Below are positions 49,024 to 60,327 of a stretch of DNA of 64,000 nt, in pieces. Each line of letters starts with the position of its first letter. Position 1 is the first letter of the stretch. The notes beneath the pieces were generated by a model. That model searched no databases, was not told the origin of the DNA, and saw nothing but the letters and a program-made list of their open reading frames with translations. The translations under genes and the position numbers were made by a program. This stretch comes from Trichuris trichiura (lineage: Eukaryota; Nematoda; Enoplea; Trichinellida; Trichuridae): positions 1,054,001 through 1,118,000 of the forward strand of contig JBAJFE010000009.1 in the NCBI GenBank assembly GCA_037903355.1, written 5' to 3'.

Positions 49024-50562
49024 ATGCATAAAATTGTACCTGCCATCTTCTTGTTTCTTCTCGGTGGAAACGCTGCTCCGTTGCATGATGAAGTATTGCA
49101 CCGGATGGAAGATCTTCAGCGTGCCTATAAAGAAGAAAACGACACTACATGTGATGAGACATCACGAAGCACAATTAAATATACCAAAGTGCAGCATCGA
49201 TGGATTATTGAAAACTTCCATGAACAAGAATCGCTCCTTAAGTTGAAATCCATGCCAATTCAAAGTGCTGAATTTGCTTCACCAGATAAAAGGCAAGCAA
49301 GCGTGAATTGAGCTTGTAGAATAGTAATCGCATTATATGCAGGCACAAGTTCAAACTTTCCTTACAAAATGCTGAACGGGTTATCCAGTATTTTTGGCAA
49401 CAGCTGCAACAGGCACAGAGGACTTTAACGCTCCATTCTTTGTCCCACAGCAAATCCTTCTCTTGCAAAGTACGGTTTAATATCGCTTATACAAATGGAT
49501 CACAGAAAAGTTTGCAAACTTTGCCTGAGAAAGTTATTCATCTGAACAAACCACCAGCACATTGGCAAAATAGCTGAAGTAACATTACCACAAAATCTGG
49601 ACTCTTTAATTGATAATGATACGCTGACGGTCATCTGCCTCGTTACCATTTACAAGGAAATTTCTGCTGTATGCGATGGTGCATTTCCAGCTGACAATGG
49701 TAAAGTATCCGTGTAACAATACTATTTCGTTAGCTAAGCAATGCTTTAAAGAGAACGGCAAGGCTTTCGTTAGCTCTTTTGAGAAGTTTCTGAAAGCGAA
49801 AACTGCCACTGACATGGACGTTATAGCAAGTGATTGCGTCATTACTGCACATAAAAGTATATTGCTTGCTCGAAGTCCCGTCATGCTATCATTAATAGAA
49901 GAAGGCAGGAACCGCTCTATACTAAATGCTACACAATTTTCTTGCCAGGCATTGCACTGCATGACCAGCTACATTTACACGGATAAATGCGCCATCAAAT
50001 CGTAAGTGTACTTTTACAGAAGAAACAATTTCTGAGTATTTAGGTAATATGCTATTTTTTAAATGCAGGACATGGATTAATATCTTCGTATAGAAAATAT
50101 ACACTGCTTGTGTACTCTTGTAAAAACGTTTTATAAAAAGATACAGATCATGACGTCATAGATTGTTTATTCTTAGTTATTAATAAGAGACTGTTCCCCA
50201 GCACTATTTGGTCTACAGGAATGCATTATTTTAGAATTTGCTTTGTAGGTGCTTACAGATCTTTTATTTTAAGAGACATTGCCGAAGAAGTGATGCAAGC
50301 AGCTCACGAATACGAAATGCCAAATCTGGAGAGAATTGCGGGAAAAGAACTGATACGCACTTTGGACGAAAAAAATATTGTTTCACGAGTTAAGCTTGCC
50401 AAACAAGTCGATTCAGCGGCCTTATCTCGAGGCATATCAAATTATATCATCAAAAACCAGCATGTTCTTAGCTCAGATGTTTGGAAGAAAATAGAAACGG
50501 AAGATCCTTCTGCAACAGCTTTCATTTTAAAAGCAGCTGTTCTTCATCTCTTCAGCTTATGA
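49024..50562 (+). pseudogene. MATH-BTB (SPOP-like) protein with signal peptide, copy 1, frameshifted
   Basis: The exons parallel those of copies 2 and 3: 49024-49292, 49343-49699, 49752-50001 and 50274-50562. A leader (MHKIVPAIFLFLLGG) precedes NDTTC with a sequon at N39, then a MATH domain (HRWIIENF) and a BTB domain (DCVITAHKSILLARSPVMLS). Two defects show. The first coding intron begins GC (AAAAG|GCAAGC) where copies 2 and 3 have GT; GC donors can still work. Exon 2 is 357 bases against 356 in copy 3, with one extra base near 49553-49560, which leads to TGA in the MATH domain. The BTB and BACK-like part is otherwise open to the end. It is probably a recent pseudogene, unless the extra base is a sequencing error. 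Confidence 0.82.
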
Positions 50563-50872
50563 CAAGCCATGCTCCATTGTGACTTAAAAAGACTATTCAT
50601 ACGTGAAGTGCTGATCACCTCACAAAATTTAGATTTACCGCTTCTTTGCTTACCGTATTTGACCACTACGTTGCCGAATTGGGTTTTATTCTTTTCAATT
50701 AAAGCAAGTCTTACTAACTACTGAACTTCAGCGCCATCTGCTAATCCAGTATCAGCACGCTTCATCAAAGGCGGACTCTAAAAAACGAGAGTTGGTCCTT
50801 CTCCTTAGGAATGAAGTGTTTTTGTCACTGCTTTAGGAAGTAGACCGTCTTTCTTAACTGTCTTAATATTGC

Positions 50873-51480
50873 TTGTTAGAAGTGGACCGTTTTTGTGATG
50901 ATAAAATCTTACCTAAACGCACAAGTTCAAAATGTACTTTCAACGCACAGCCAGAAATACCCATTGCTTCTCGTCGAGAGCTTCGAGCTTCGGTATTACA
51001 CTCCTCGGCTGGCAGTGACTCCCTTTTTTGTAAAGTACAGATTGAAGTCGTTCATACGTCATATGAAGATGAACGTTTGAAAAACACATCAGAAAAAATC
51101 GTTCATATTAGCGGTACGAGAGAAATTACCCAAATATCAAAAGTGATATCACCACCTCAAAAAAAGCATACTGACAACAGTGGTGCGTTGACGTTTCTTT
51201 GCATCATTACGATTTTTGGGCAAGCGTCTACCGTACGCGAAAATGCATCTATTAATACGAACAGCGATGCTTTTGTCAATTTTTTTAAAGCGGATTTTGG
51301 AAGCTAAAACCGGCACGGACTTGGATACTATGCCTAGTGACTGTGTGATTACTGCCCAGAAAAGTGTCTTCTTCGTCTGAAGTCCCATGATAGACACAAT
51401 GATACAAATGGCCAAGGAGAGCAACTTGCGCAATGTTACACACATTTCATGCTATGCGACGCAATGCGCCCTGACCAGAA
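50873..51480 (+). pseudogene. Second-type MATH-BTB relic in unit 1
   Basis: A 144-codon frame (50873-51307) carries the second half of a MATH domain: SSAGSDSLFCKVQIEVVHTS, then KIVHISGTREITQISKV and LTFLCIITIFG. The BTB start follows in another frame: AKTGTDLDTMPSDCVITAQK, interrupted by TGA just before SPMIDTM. It is homologous to the neighbouring MATH-BTB genes but clearly diverged, and its twin follows copy 2 at 56090-56712. The N-terminal exon and BACK region are missing. Confidence 0.75.
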
Positions 51481-54400
51481 GCCTGCTATAAAATTTATAA
51501 AAACTAAATTATAGGTTGAGTTGTATACATATCCACTCTTACAAGCGAACCTGACCGTCTGTAATTCGAATAGCGCGAATTCAAACTACAAAACAATTAC
51601 CTTCTGGGTAAAGTCACCAAAAGCAATTAGAATTTAATAAAGGTCAGCATACGCTATGTTTACAATTTGTGAAAAACATGATAGCATCGACTAAGGCTTT
51701 CTGCACCATCCTTAATTTTCATAAAATGAGATGTCATGCAATCTGAGAAGGTCAATCAGTGGTCAGCTTAGTTTATCTTTCTCTTACATGTTGCTCTTGT
51801 ATGCTTTGATTCCGCAAATTTGCTAAATTCGATTTCAGATACGGATCTCGCATTCCCTTTTGACAAGTTCGAATTTCGTTGGTATAAAACTGTTTTAAAA
51901 GTGAACGACAAAGAAGGTGCGATCCAATCAAGTTAGCATGCAGATCATAGTTTGATAAAGAACATGTCGTTCAACCTGCGGATTTTACTTTACTTTTCGT
52001 AAACGATATCCCGTAAAACCTGCGTTGGCCTAATACGCATAATAAATTTAACAAGAATAAAATTACCTTCTCGTGCATAGGTCCCAGACGGTGCAATGGA
52101 CTTTATGAGAAGCAATTTCCACTAGAATAATTTCTGCTATTTATTAATATTATCAGTAATGCACATCTCAAGGTAGCCACTCCTTCTTTTGCTACTTCAT
52201 CAGGTTACTGAGCTATTGATGTTACTAGAACCGCCTTATTGAAAGATACGATAAAATTAGTACACGCTGTAAAACTTCCTAAGTTCGATTAGAATAATGA
52301 TCCATCAAAACCCTGAAGATGGAGTGGAGTTTGTCCTGAAATCGATGCTATTTAAAAATTGAACATTTGATGTGCTGAATGCTACTGTAAGAAAAGGTGA
52401 AAACATGCTCCGACTGTGAACTCTAACGTATTTAAAGCACTCAAACGTAGGAAAAGGCATACTATGCTATTAGCGCAGTAATAGCTAATAATAGCAATAG
52501 TAAACCCGGAAGCGAGAAAATGCTCGTTGAAAGATTTTCTTCTTCCCGCAAAGAACAAATACCTCCTGGTAGTAATGCACAGCTATACATTTCAGCCGCA
52601 ATAGCGATCTTTTCTGCCATATGCTTTGAATAAAAATTTATTATCACCGAATTCTAGCAATCTGCTTAAAAAAATGTAATCCCTACATGCAACAAACGCA
52701 ATGGAATGTGAGCAGTTGACGTCTCGTCGGAATTTAAGAGTTACAAGTTAAAGGAGGATATAAGTAACCCAGCAGGATTCGTCGAATGTTTTCTGCTTTC
52801 AGAACATGACTAAAAGCAGTTTCGTTATCATCTGCTGCCCTAGCTCGCAGCGTCTATGAGACGCAACTATGCATCGTTCGAATTCTTTTCCCAGGACAGC
52901 GTAAGCTTTGTGAAGAAGAGAAATTTTTTTCTAAATCAGGTTTAACTTCAGAATATAACTTATTCACATGCAAATCATAACGGCAGAGCGTAAGTTTATG
53001 GAATAATACGAAAAGGCTCAGCAAAGATCGTATGGTTGTCACCGCGGCATTCTTTGACCAGCCGACGACTGATTCAACACATAACATGCCAAATGCAATT
53101 GCTATCTACCAACATGATGAAGGTTTTTTTCATAGTTCACTTTAGAAAAGTTAGATTCGTCTAAAAAGTTCTTTACAAGGGATTTCTTCAATTTGAAGGT
53201 CCCATAAGAGCACGCTGCTTTTTCCGTCTTTCATCTTACCACAGCTTTTTAACTTTAAAAAATTGTAACGCCACTGAAAGTAAAATCTCTTGTAGTTCAA
53301 CTTATCCAAAATTATTCTTACAACTTACGTGGCAAGCACAAGTTTACCGGCGTATCCAAACGATAATGGCAGGAGTAGCTATACAAAGTTGTACATATAC
53401 TGCACAGTAGTCACATTCTAACGAGCTACTCAGCATTAATATTTGTAAATTGGAATATCAAAACTTCCGCTTAAGGAAAAAGTAGAAAGGTTCCTGTTTA
53501 CACAAAATGGCAGCAAGAGCGTGAACGTTTTTTATTCTGGAATGTATACGTAAACATACGGAGCTCTTCCTCTGAACAACGTTATAAAATTTCATTGAAA
53601 TACTGATAAGTAGATTTAAGTGATGATATTCAGTAAGGATTTGGAGCTATGACATGAGGAAAAACACAGAGCTACTACAAGTGAAGAAGAAAATGAAGCT
53701 GCTCATGCCGAAAAGATCAGCTGGAAAGTTAATTTTGTTCCTGAGTTTCCTATGCAAAATATCCGTCAGCAATTAGCCCTTAGCTGTTGAATTTCGTTGA
53801 TGGAATAGTAAGCCGTGAAAATGCTCATGAACATTTGGTGTGTTAGGGTCAATACCTACGTAAGCATTACGGCCACGTCGCTGATTGAGGGATAGTTGAC
53901 TCACTAACCCGCCAGCTTATCACATGTAAAAGTGAAAAATGACAAGCGAACGTCAGTGTATTGCATCAGCGTGATACGTGGCTTAGAAAAATCATTATCT
54001 GCTTCATTCACATCTCTCTGACAGTTCAAAGGTATGCGCCTTCCTTGGTTTTGGGATAGCTCTTGACTGTGTGAAATTATGTACCCTCTACCAGGGCACT
54101 TAGAAACGGCCGTTATAATTGTCAACACTTCGACATAAGATAGTGAATATATCGTTCAATTTTCAGGAATTTTCAGACAAGTCTTCATTTTCTATAGCAG
54201 CTGGTCTTGAAAACAATGATGCTTAAAATCAGACTGACTTTCTTTCTATTTCTTCTCAGTGGAAACGTTGCCATCGCGCGCTATGAAGGCTATTGGCTAC
54301 TACTGCGTAATCCTCAACGTGCCAATAAAGATAAAAATATCACTACATGCGATCAAATATCCCGAAGCACAGTTAAATCTACCGAAGTGAAGCACCGATG

Positions 54401-56712
54401 GATTATTGAACACTTCAACGAACAAGAATCACTGCAGACGTGTAAATTCATGCCAATGCAAAGTGCTGAATTTGCTTCACCAGACAAACGGTAAGCAAGC
54501 GTGAATTGAGCTTACAGAATAGTAATCACATTATTTGCAGACACAAGTTCCAAATTTTCTTACGAAGTAGAGAAGCGAATGGCAATGCTGGCATGCAAAA
54601 TCAGCTGCAGGCACAGAAAGCCATAACACTGCATTCTTTCTCGCATAGTGATCCCCTTTTTTGTAAAGTACGCATTGATATCGCTTATGCAAATGGCGCA
54701 CACATGAACAAGCTGTTCGAAAAAGTTGTTCACCAGGAGAAGTTACGAGCAGTTAGCGAAATAGCTGAAGTAACATTACCACAGAATCTAGATTCGTATA
54801 TTGTTAATGACGCGCTAACGATCATCTGCACCGTTGTCATTTACGACGAAATTTCTACTGCGTGTGATAGTGAATCTCCAGCAGACAATGGTAATGTATC
54901 CATGTAACAATAACACGTTAGCTAAGCAATGCTTTCCAGAGAACGATGAGGCTTTCGTAAGCTCATTTGAGAAGTTTTTGAAAGCAAAAACTGCCACTGA
55001 CATGGACGTTATAGCAAGTGATTGTGTCACTACTGCACATAGAAGTATATTGCTTGCTCGATGTCCGCTGATGATGTCATTGATAGAAAAGGAGAAGGAC
55101 CGCTATGTTCTAGAAGCTACACAATTTTCTTGCCAGGCAATGGAATGCGTGATCAGCTACATTTACACTGATAAGTGCACTATCACACCGTAAGTGCGCC
55201 TTCATGGAAAGAACAATTAAGTAGTCCTTTAAGTAGCATGCTATTTTTCTAAATGCAGAGGATAGCCCAATTTTTATAAAAATATACAGATGATGACGTC
55301 ATAGGCACTTTTATTCTTTTTTATTCATAAGAGACTGTTCCCCAGCACTATTTGGTCTACGAGAATGCATTATTTTAGAATTTGTCGCTTACGAGCGCTT
55401 ATAGATATTTTGTTTCAAGAGACATTGCTGAAGAAGTATTGCGAGCTGCTCAAAATTACGAAATGCCGAAGCTAGCGAGAAATGCGGAAAATGAACTGGT
55501 ACTTTATTTGGATGAGGAAAATATTGCTTCAAGAATTAAGCTCGCGAAAGCAGTCGGATCAACAGTCTTGTCTCGAGGCATATCAAATTATATTATCAAA
55601 AACCGGCATGTTCTCAGCTCGGACGATTGGGAAAAGATAGAAACAGAAGACTCATCAGCAGCAGCTTTCATTTTAAAAGAAGCTGTTCTCCACGTATGGA
55701 CAAAAATATGCTTTGTTTATGACAGGCCATACTCCACTGTGCCTTAAAAGGACTGTTTCTACGTTGAGTGCTGATGATTTTGCAAAATTTCGATTGACCG
55801 CTTTTGTGCTTACCGCATTTGACCGTTAAGTTGCTGAACTGAGTTTTAGTATTCTCGACTAAAACATTTCTTACTAACTGCTGAATTTTGGTGACTTCTG
55901 CTGACCCAATATCAACGTGCTTCATCAATGGCTGATCATACAAAATCAGAGCTGATCTCTTCTTGTTAGGATGGAAGTGCTTTTGACTCTCCTTTCGGAA
56001 GACGACCACCGCCCTTGGCAATGTCGTAATAATCCTCGCTAGAAATAGACAGTTCTCATGTTGATAGCATCTTACTTGTAGACAAGTTCAGTGTCCTTTC
56101 AAAGCGCGCCCAGAAATACTCGTTGCTTCTCATCGAGAGCTTCAATATTACACTCCTCGGCTGGCAGTGCTTCCCTTTTTTGTAAAGCACAGACTGAAGT
56201 CGTTTATACGTCACATGAAGGTGAATGTTTGGAAAACACATCAGAAAAAGTCGTTCACGTAAAGAACGCGACAGAAATTACGGAAATAGCAAGCGTAATA
56301 TTACCATCTTAGGAAAAACATAATGACAACAATGGTGCGTTGACGTTTCTCAGCATCATCACGATTTTTGGGCAAGCGTCCGCCGTACACATAAATGCAT
56401 CTATTTAGAGGACAAACAGTCATAACGTATCCACCTTATAACATAACATCAGTTCAATGACACTTGTTTAGGCAGCAGCGACGCTTTTGTTGAATCATTT
56501 AAGCGGATTTTGGAAGTCAAAACCGGCACAGGTCTGGTCATTATGCCCAGTGACTGCGTCATTACTGCCGATAGAAGTATCTTCTTTGTCCGACGTTCCA
56601 TCATAGACACAATGATACAAATCACCAAACAGACCAACCTGCACGATGTTACACACATTTCATGCTATGCAACGCATTGTGCCGTTAGCTATGCTTTTAT
56701 GCAGTGTTCGTG
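51464..56712 (+). repeat. Tandem segmental duplication, unit 2
   Basis: This is a 5.2-kb copy of unit 1. It lacks the MITE together with surrounding sequence, so a deletion joins TATACAAAGTTGTACA to the sequence upstream of the gene near 53395. It contains MATH-BTB copy 2 and a second-type relic. Confidence 0.85.
54177..55747 (+). CDS. MATH-BTB (SPOP-like) protein with signal peptide, copy 2
   Basis: The coding exons 54216-54490, 54541-54890, 54940-55189 and 55420-55747 join in frame to 400 residues; 54177 is the 5' edge of the exon carrying the ATG. Residues 1-21 form a signal peptide (MMLKIRLTFFLFLLSGNVAIA), followed by a sequon at N41 (NIT) and C45. The MATH domain spans about 46-208 (HRWIIEHFNEQES; LFCKVRIDIAY; ALTIICTVVIYDE). 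The BTB domain is about 209-292 (FEKFLKAKTATDMDVIASDC, HRSILLARCPLMMSLI, CVISYIYTDKC). A BACK-like region follows (DIAEEVLRAAQNYEMPKLAR). The domain order equals SPOP, a CUL3 adaptor in which MATH binds the substrate and BTB binds CUL3. A secretory leader is foreign to that role. The alternative is that the leader is a membrane anchor or that an internal start is used. Confidence 0.85.
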
Positions 56713-56713
56713 A
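56090..56713 (+). pseudogene. Second-type MATH-BTB relic in unit 2
   Basis: It matches 50873-51480: SSAGSASLFCKAQTEVVYTS and KVVHVKNATEITEIASV, ending at a stop (56310-56312), then SDAFVESFKRILEVKTGTGL, MPSDCVITADRSIFFVRRSI and HISCYATHCAVSYAF in a different frame. Stops and frameshifts separate the MATH and BTB parts. The shared position behind each main gene shows it was part of the ancestral duplicated unit. Confidence 0.75.
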
Positions 56714-57465
56714 AATTAAAACGTCTTGATGACGCGAATTCATCTTTGCTGACTTAAAGAATTGCATGTCTGTTGTTTAAGTGATAGTTTAATCGCACAG
56801 AAACGTGTTGGAACTGTTTCTTATAGAAACCAAACTTCTTACAGTAACGATGTTTGCATTTGTTTTACGTGAATACGCAGATCTTATGATTAGCACTACT
56901 TAGCGGGCGCTCAAAAGCTGACAGAAGCGCCTGTAGCTGTCACAAAAGCTATTTGCGCGGATAATGACAAGGCGGCAATTTTTAAATTCAAATATTTAGA
57001 GAAGAAAGTTAGTTGTTACACTGTAAAAATTCAAATTAATAACTGATAAGAAAAAGAAGAAATAAAATAGGATATAACAGATTGAGAAGAAAAAAGTAAT
57101 CAAGTTGGATAGAGGAGCAGAAAGAAAGGTAACAAGAGGACACTGCTTTTCGGTCTTTCATGATACCAATGGTTTCTTAATTTTAATGAACTGATAATTG
57201 AAACTAAAACCTCTTATAGTTAGATCTAGTCCAAATTTTTCTTACAACTTATCTAGCCAGCATACGCTTGCCGAAATGGCCGAATGATAAGGGCTGGAAT
57301 AGCTTTAAAATGTTGTACAATCAAAAATTAACGAATGAAAAGCTCAACGCAGGCTACACAACAACAGCAGCAAAACCCTGCACAAAAACGTTACTAACCG
57401 TCTCTAATTGCCGTTGGTGTTCGATCTGAGTTCTGACATGATGATTCACGTGAACAATAATTTAT

Positions 57466-57743
57466 TATCCCATTCGTGCAAAGGTTTTATTACGGAGTAG
57501 TTCCCGTTTTAATGCGCGTAAACTCCGGAGCTTTCGGGTCGACCGGGACCCGTCTTCAGCGGTTGTGATCTATGGGTATATAGGTCTGAAGATCTATGGG
57601 TCTGAAGACGGGTCCCGGTCGACCCGAAAGCTCCGGAGTTTACGCGCATTAAAACGGGAACTACTCCGTAATAAAACCTTTGCATTATGAAAATATACGG
57701 TCCCGTACGAAGAAATCACATTTTCAAGACTATCTCATTCGTG
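57466..57743 (+). mobile_element. PLE-derived foldback element (FB2) with 13-base target-site duplication
   Basis: Arms of 83 bases, 57477-57559 and 57602-57684, are perfect reverse complements around a loop with an internal repeat (GATCTATGGGT twice). The tail ATGAAAATATACGGTCCCGT continues to about 57730 and ends near TTTTCAA. TATCYCATTCGTG flanks it at 57466-57478 and 57731-57743 with one mismatch. Core and tail match the PLE and FB1: CTGAAGA, GGGTC...GACCC, GAAAGCTCCGG, AACGGGA, CTCCGTAATAAAA, CGGTCCCGTACGAAGA. On the left arm (minus strand) ACCG precedes CTGAAGA, as in the PLE. Confidence 0.85.
57602..57703 (+). ncRNA. Hammerhead-like motif in FB2
   Basis: CTGAAGA (57602-57608), a GGGTC...GACCC hairpin, GAAA (57626-57629) and TA-CGGTCC (57696-57703) are present. 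The stem I partner directly 5' of CTGAAGA is ATGGGT instead of GACCG, so stem I is not formed on this strand. The core bases are consensus. The same extra C after CTGANGA occurs as in FB1. Confidence 0.4.
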
Positions 57744-58587
57744 AGACAAACAAGTAATTAAGTTTCGTTTACAAGGTCAGCAGTGTATCACGCTTATTAC
57801 GGCAATAACATTTTCAAAAACAAGGATACTAGCTTCAGCAAACTTTTTATCTTTTATGCGTGAGAAAATAAGCGTGAATTGATAATAGTAACGAAGATCT
57901 TGCATAGTAGAAAAATGCCTTACCCAAAATAGAATACGAGATGGGATGAATAATTTTTCGTCTTTCACATCAGGAAGCATACCTGTTAATATTGATATGA
58001 TGAATGAAATTATCTAAAGCTTAATCAGTGAACGAATAGTGAATTTGCAAAAAAATTGCGTATATTGCACGTTTGTTACATTTTAACGAACTACTCAACA
58101 TTGAAGTTTGTGAATTAGGATATCAAAACTGCCCCTAAGGAATAAATACAAAGGTTTCTGTTTACATAAATAGACAACAAGAACGTGAACACTTTTTAGT
58201 CTGCAATGTAAGCATAAACCACACGGAGAAGCTCTTTCCCTGAACAACGTTATAAATTGCATTGAAACACGGATAAGTAGATTTAAGTGATGATATTTAG
58301 TAAGGATTTGGAACTATCAGGAAACCACACAGCGCCACTGCAGGTGAAGCACAAATTAAAGCTGCTCACATGAAAAGATCAGCTGGAAAGTTACTTTTTT
58401 CCTTAGTTTCCTATGCAAACTATTTGGCATCAATGTGCTTCGTTGATTAGAATAATTATCCGTCAAAATGACAAAAACATTCGGTGTATTGGGATCAACA
58501 GCTGCGCAAGCATCATGTCCACGTCGCTGATTGGAAGATACTTGACCTCAAAACATATCTGACCAACCGACCCGCCATTCTATCATA

Positions 58588-58842
58588 TATAAAAATGAAA
58601 ACTGACAAGCCAACGTCAGTTTATCGCAACGACGAGGAACGTGGCGCGCCACTAATACATAAGATCCTCTTTATCTGCCTCATTCATCCCACTCTAACAA
58701 TTCAAAGGTATGTGCCTTCCTTAGTTTTGATATGGCTCTTGATCGTGAGAAATTATATACGCCGTACCAGGGCAAATAGAAACTGCCGTTATAATTGCTA
58801 ACATTTTGATATAAGATAGTCAACTTCTGGCTCTCATTTCAG
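58588..58842 (+). promoter_or_regulatory. TATA/Inr core promoter and 5'UTR intron of MATH-BTB copy 3
   Basis: TATAAAA (58588-58594) lies 28 bases before TCAGT (58616-58620). The leader exon ends TTCAAAG|GTATG near 58707 and the acceptor CTCATTTCAG|GAGC ends at 58842. Copy 2 has the same arrangement with a weaker TGTAAAA near 53925 and TCAGT at 53953. Confidence 0.6.
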
Positions 58843-60327
58843 GAGCATTCCAGAAAGTTTGTATTGCCTATAACAGCTGGTCGGGAAAACAATGATGCCT
58901 AAAATTGTATCTACCATCATTCTGATTCTTGCCATTGGAAACTCTGCTCTTGTGCGTTCTAAAGTACTGCACCAGCTGGATGATACTGAGCGTGCCAATA
59001 AAGATAAAAATATCAGTACATGTGATGAGATATCCCGAAGCACAATTAAATATACCGTAGTGAAGCATCGATGGATTATTGAAAACTTCATTGAACAAGA
59101 GTCGCTGCAAAAATTAAAAACCATGCCAATGCAAAGTGCTGAATTTGTTTCACCAGACAAAAGGTAAGCAAGTGTGAATTCTGCTTATAGAATTATAATT
59201 AAATTATTTGCAGACACAAGTTCAAGATTTCCTTACAAAGTAAAGAAACTACTGGCAAGACTGGTAGCCAAACGCAGCAACAGGCTCAGAGAACTTTAAC
59301 GCTGCATTCTTTGTCCCGTAGTGATCCTCTCTCTTGCAAAGTACGGTTTGATATTGCTTATGCACATGGATCACAGAGAAGTTCACAAACCTTGGCTGAG
59401 AAAGTTATTCATCTGAAGAAACCACGAGCAGTTGGCGAAATAGCTGAAGTAACACTACCACAAAATATGGATTCATTAATTGATAATGACGCTCTGACAC
59501 TCGTCTGCGTTGTGACCATCTATGAAGAAATTTCTACAGTATGTGATGAAGCATCTTCACCTGACAATGGTAAAGTATCCATGTAACAATAACATGTTGT
59601 TAGCTAACGAATGCTTTATAGAGAATGACAAGGCTTTCGTTAGCTCATTTGAGAAGTTCTTGAAAGCAAAAACGGCTACCGATATGGACATTATTGCAAG
59701 TGATTGTGTCATTACTGCACATAGAAGTAAATTCCTTGCTCGAGGTCCGCTGATGGTGTCATTGATAGAAAAGGAGAAGGACCGCTATGTGCTAAATGCT
59801 ACAGAATTTTCTTGCCAGGCAATGCAATGCGTGATCAGCTTCATTTACATGGATAATTGCACTATCAAACTGTAAGTGTATCTTTTCTGAAAGAACAATG
59901 ATGTAGTACTCAAGAAACATGCCTTTTTTCTAAATCCACTGCATTGCCCAATATTAATAAGAAACCGTTCCTCAGCAGTGCTTGGTCAACAAGAATGCAT
60001 TATTTCGGAACTTGCTTTTTATGAGCTTACAAATTTTTTATTTTAAGAGACATCGCTGAAGAAGTTCTGCGAGCTGCACATGATTATAACATGCCAAAGC
60101 TAAAGAGAATTGCGGAGAAAGAACTGGTACGAAGTTTAGATGAGAATAATATCGATTCAAGAATGAAGCTCGCGAAAGACACTGGATCAACTGTTTTATC
60201 TCGAGGCATATCAACATATATTACCAACAACCGCCAGGTTCGCAGCTCAGATGTTTCGAAAAACATGGAAACGGAAAATGCATCCGCGGATGCTCCCATT
60301 TCAAAGGAAACTATTCTTCACCTATAG
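58843..60327 (+). CDS. MATH-BTB (SPOP-like) protein with signal peptide, copy 3
   Basis: The coding exons 58892-59163, 59214-59569, 59622-59871 and 60048-60327 join to 385 residues with no lesion. The leader MMPKIVSTIILILAIGNSA precedes a sequon at N40 (NIS) and C44. MATH: HRWIIENFIEQES, HSLSRSDPLSCKVRFDIAYA, EIAEVTLPQNMDS and LTLVCVVTIYEE. BTB: FVSSFEKFLKAKTATDMDII, DCVITAHRSKFLARGPLMVS and QCVISFIYMDNC. The BACK-like C-terminus is DIAEEVLRAAHDYNMPKLKR. The acceptor of the last intron is TTTTAAG (AG at 60046-60047), conserved in all three copies; an earlier acceptor-like CTTACAG/CTTATAG of copies 1 and 2 is CTTACAA here, which supports this choice. It probably works as a ubiquitin-ligase adaptor or a decoy; location is open because of the leader. 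Confidence 0.86.

Larger units (their letters stand above)
45789..51463 (+). repeat. Tandem segmental duplication, unit 1
   Basis: This unit of about 5.7 kb aligns along most of its length with 51464-56712. Anchors are ATGCGCCCTG at 45789 and 51464, ACTAAATTATAGGTTGAGTT soon after, the GCAATGCGCCGCTATA-type region near 46880/52570, and the gene block. It contains a MATH-BTB gene, a decayed second MATH-BTB copy and a MITE that unit 2 lacks. Confidence 0.85.

Noticed and set aside
55382..55419. Earlier acceptor (CTTACAG/CTTATAG) for the last MATH-BTB exon
   Set aside because: Copy 3 has CTTACAA there, whereas the AAG|AGACAT acceptor is present in all three copies and keeps the SPOP-like frame.
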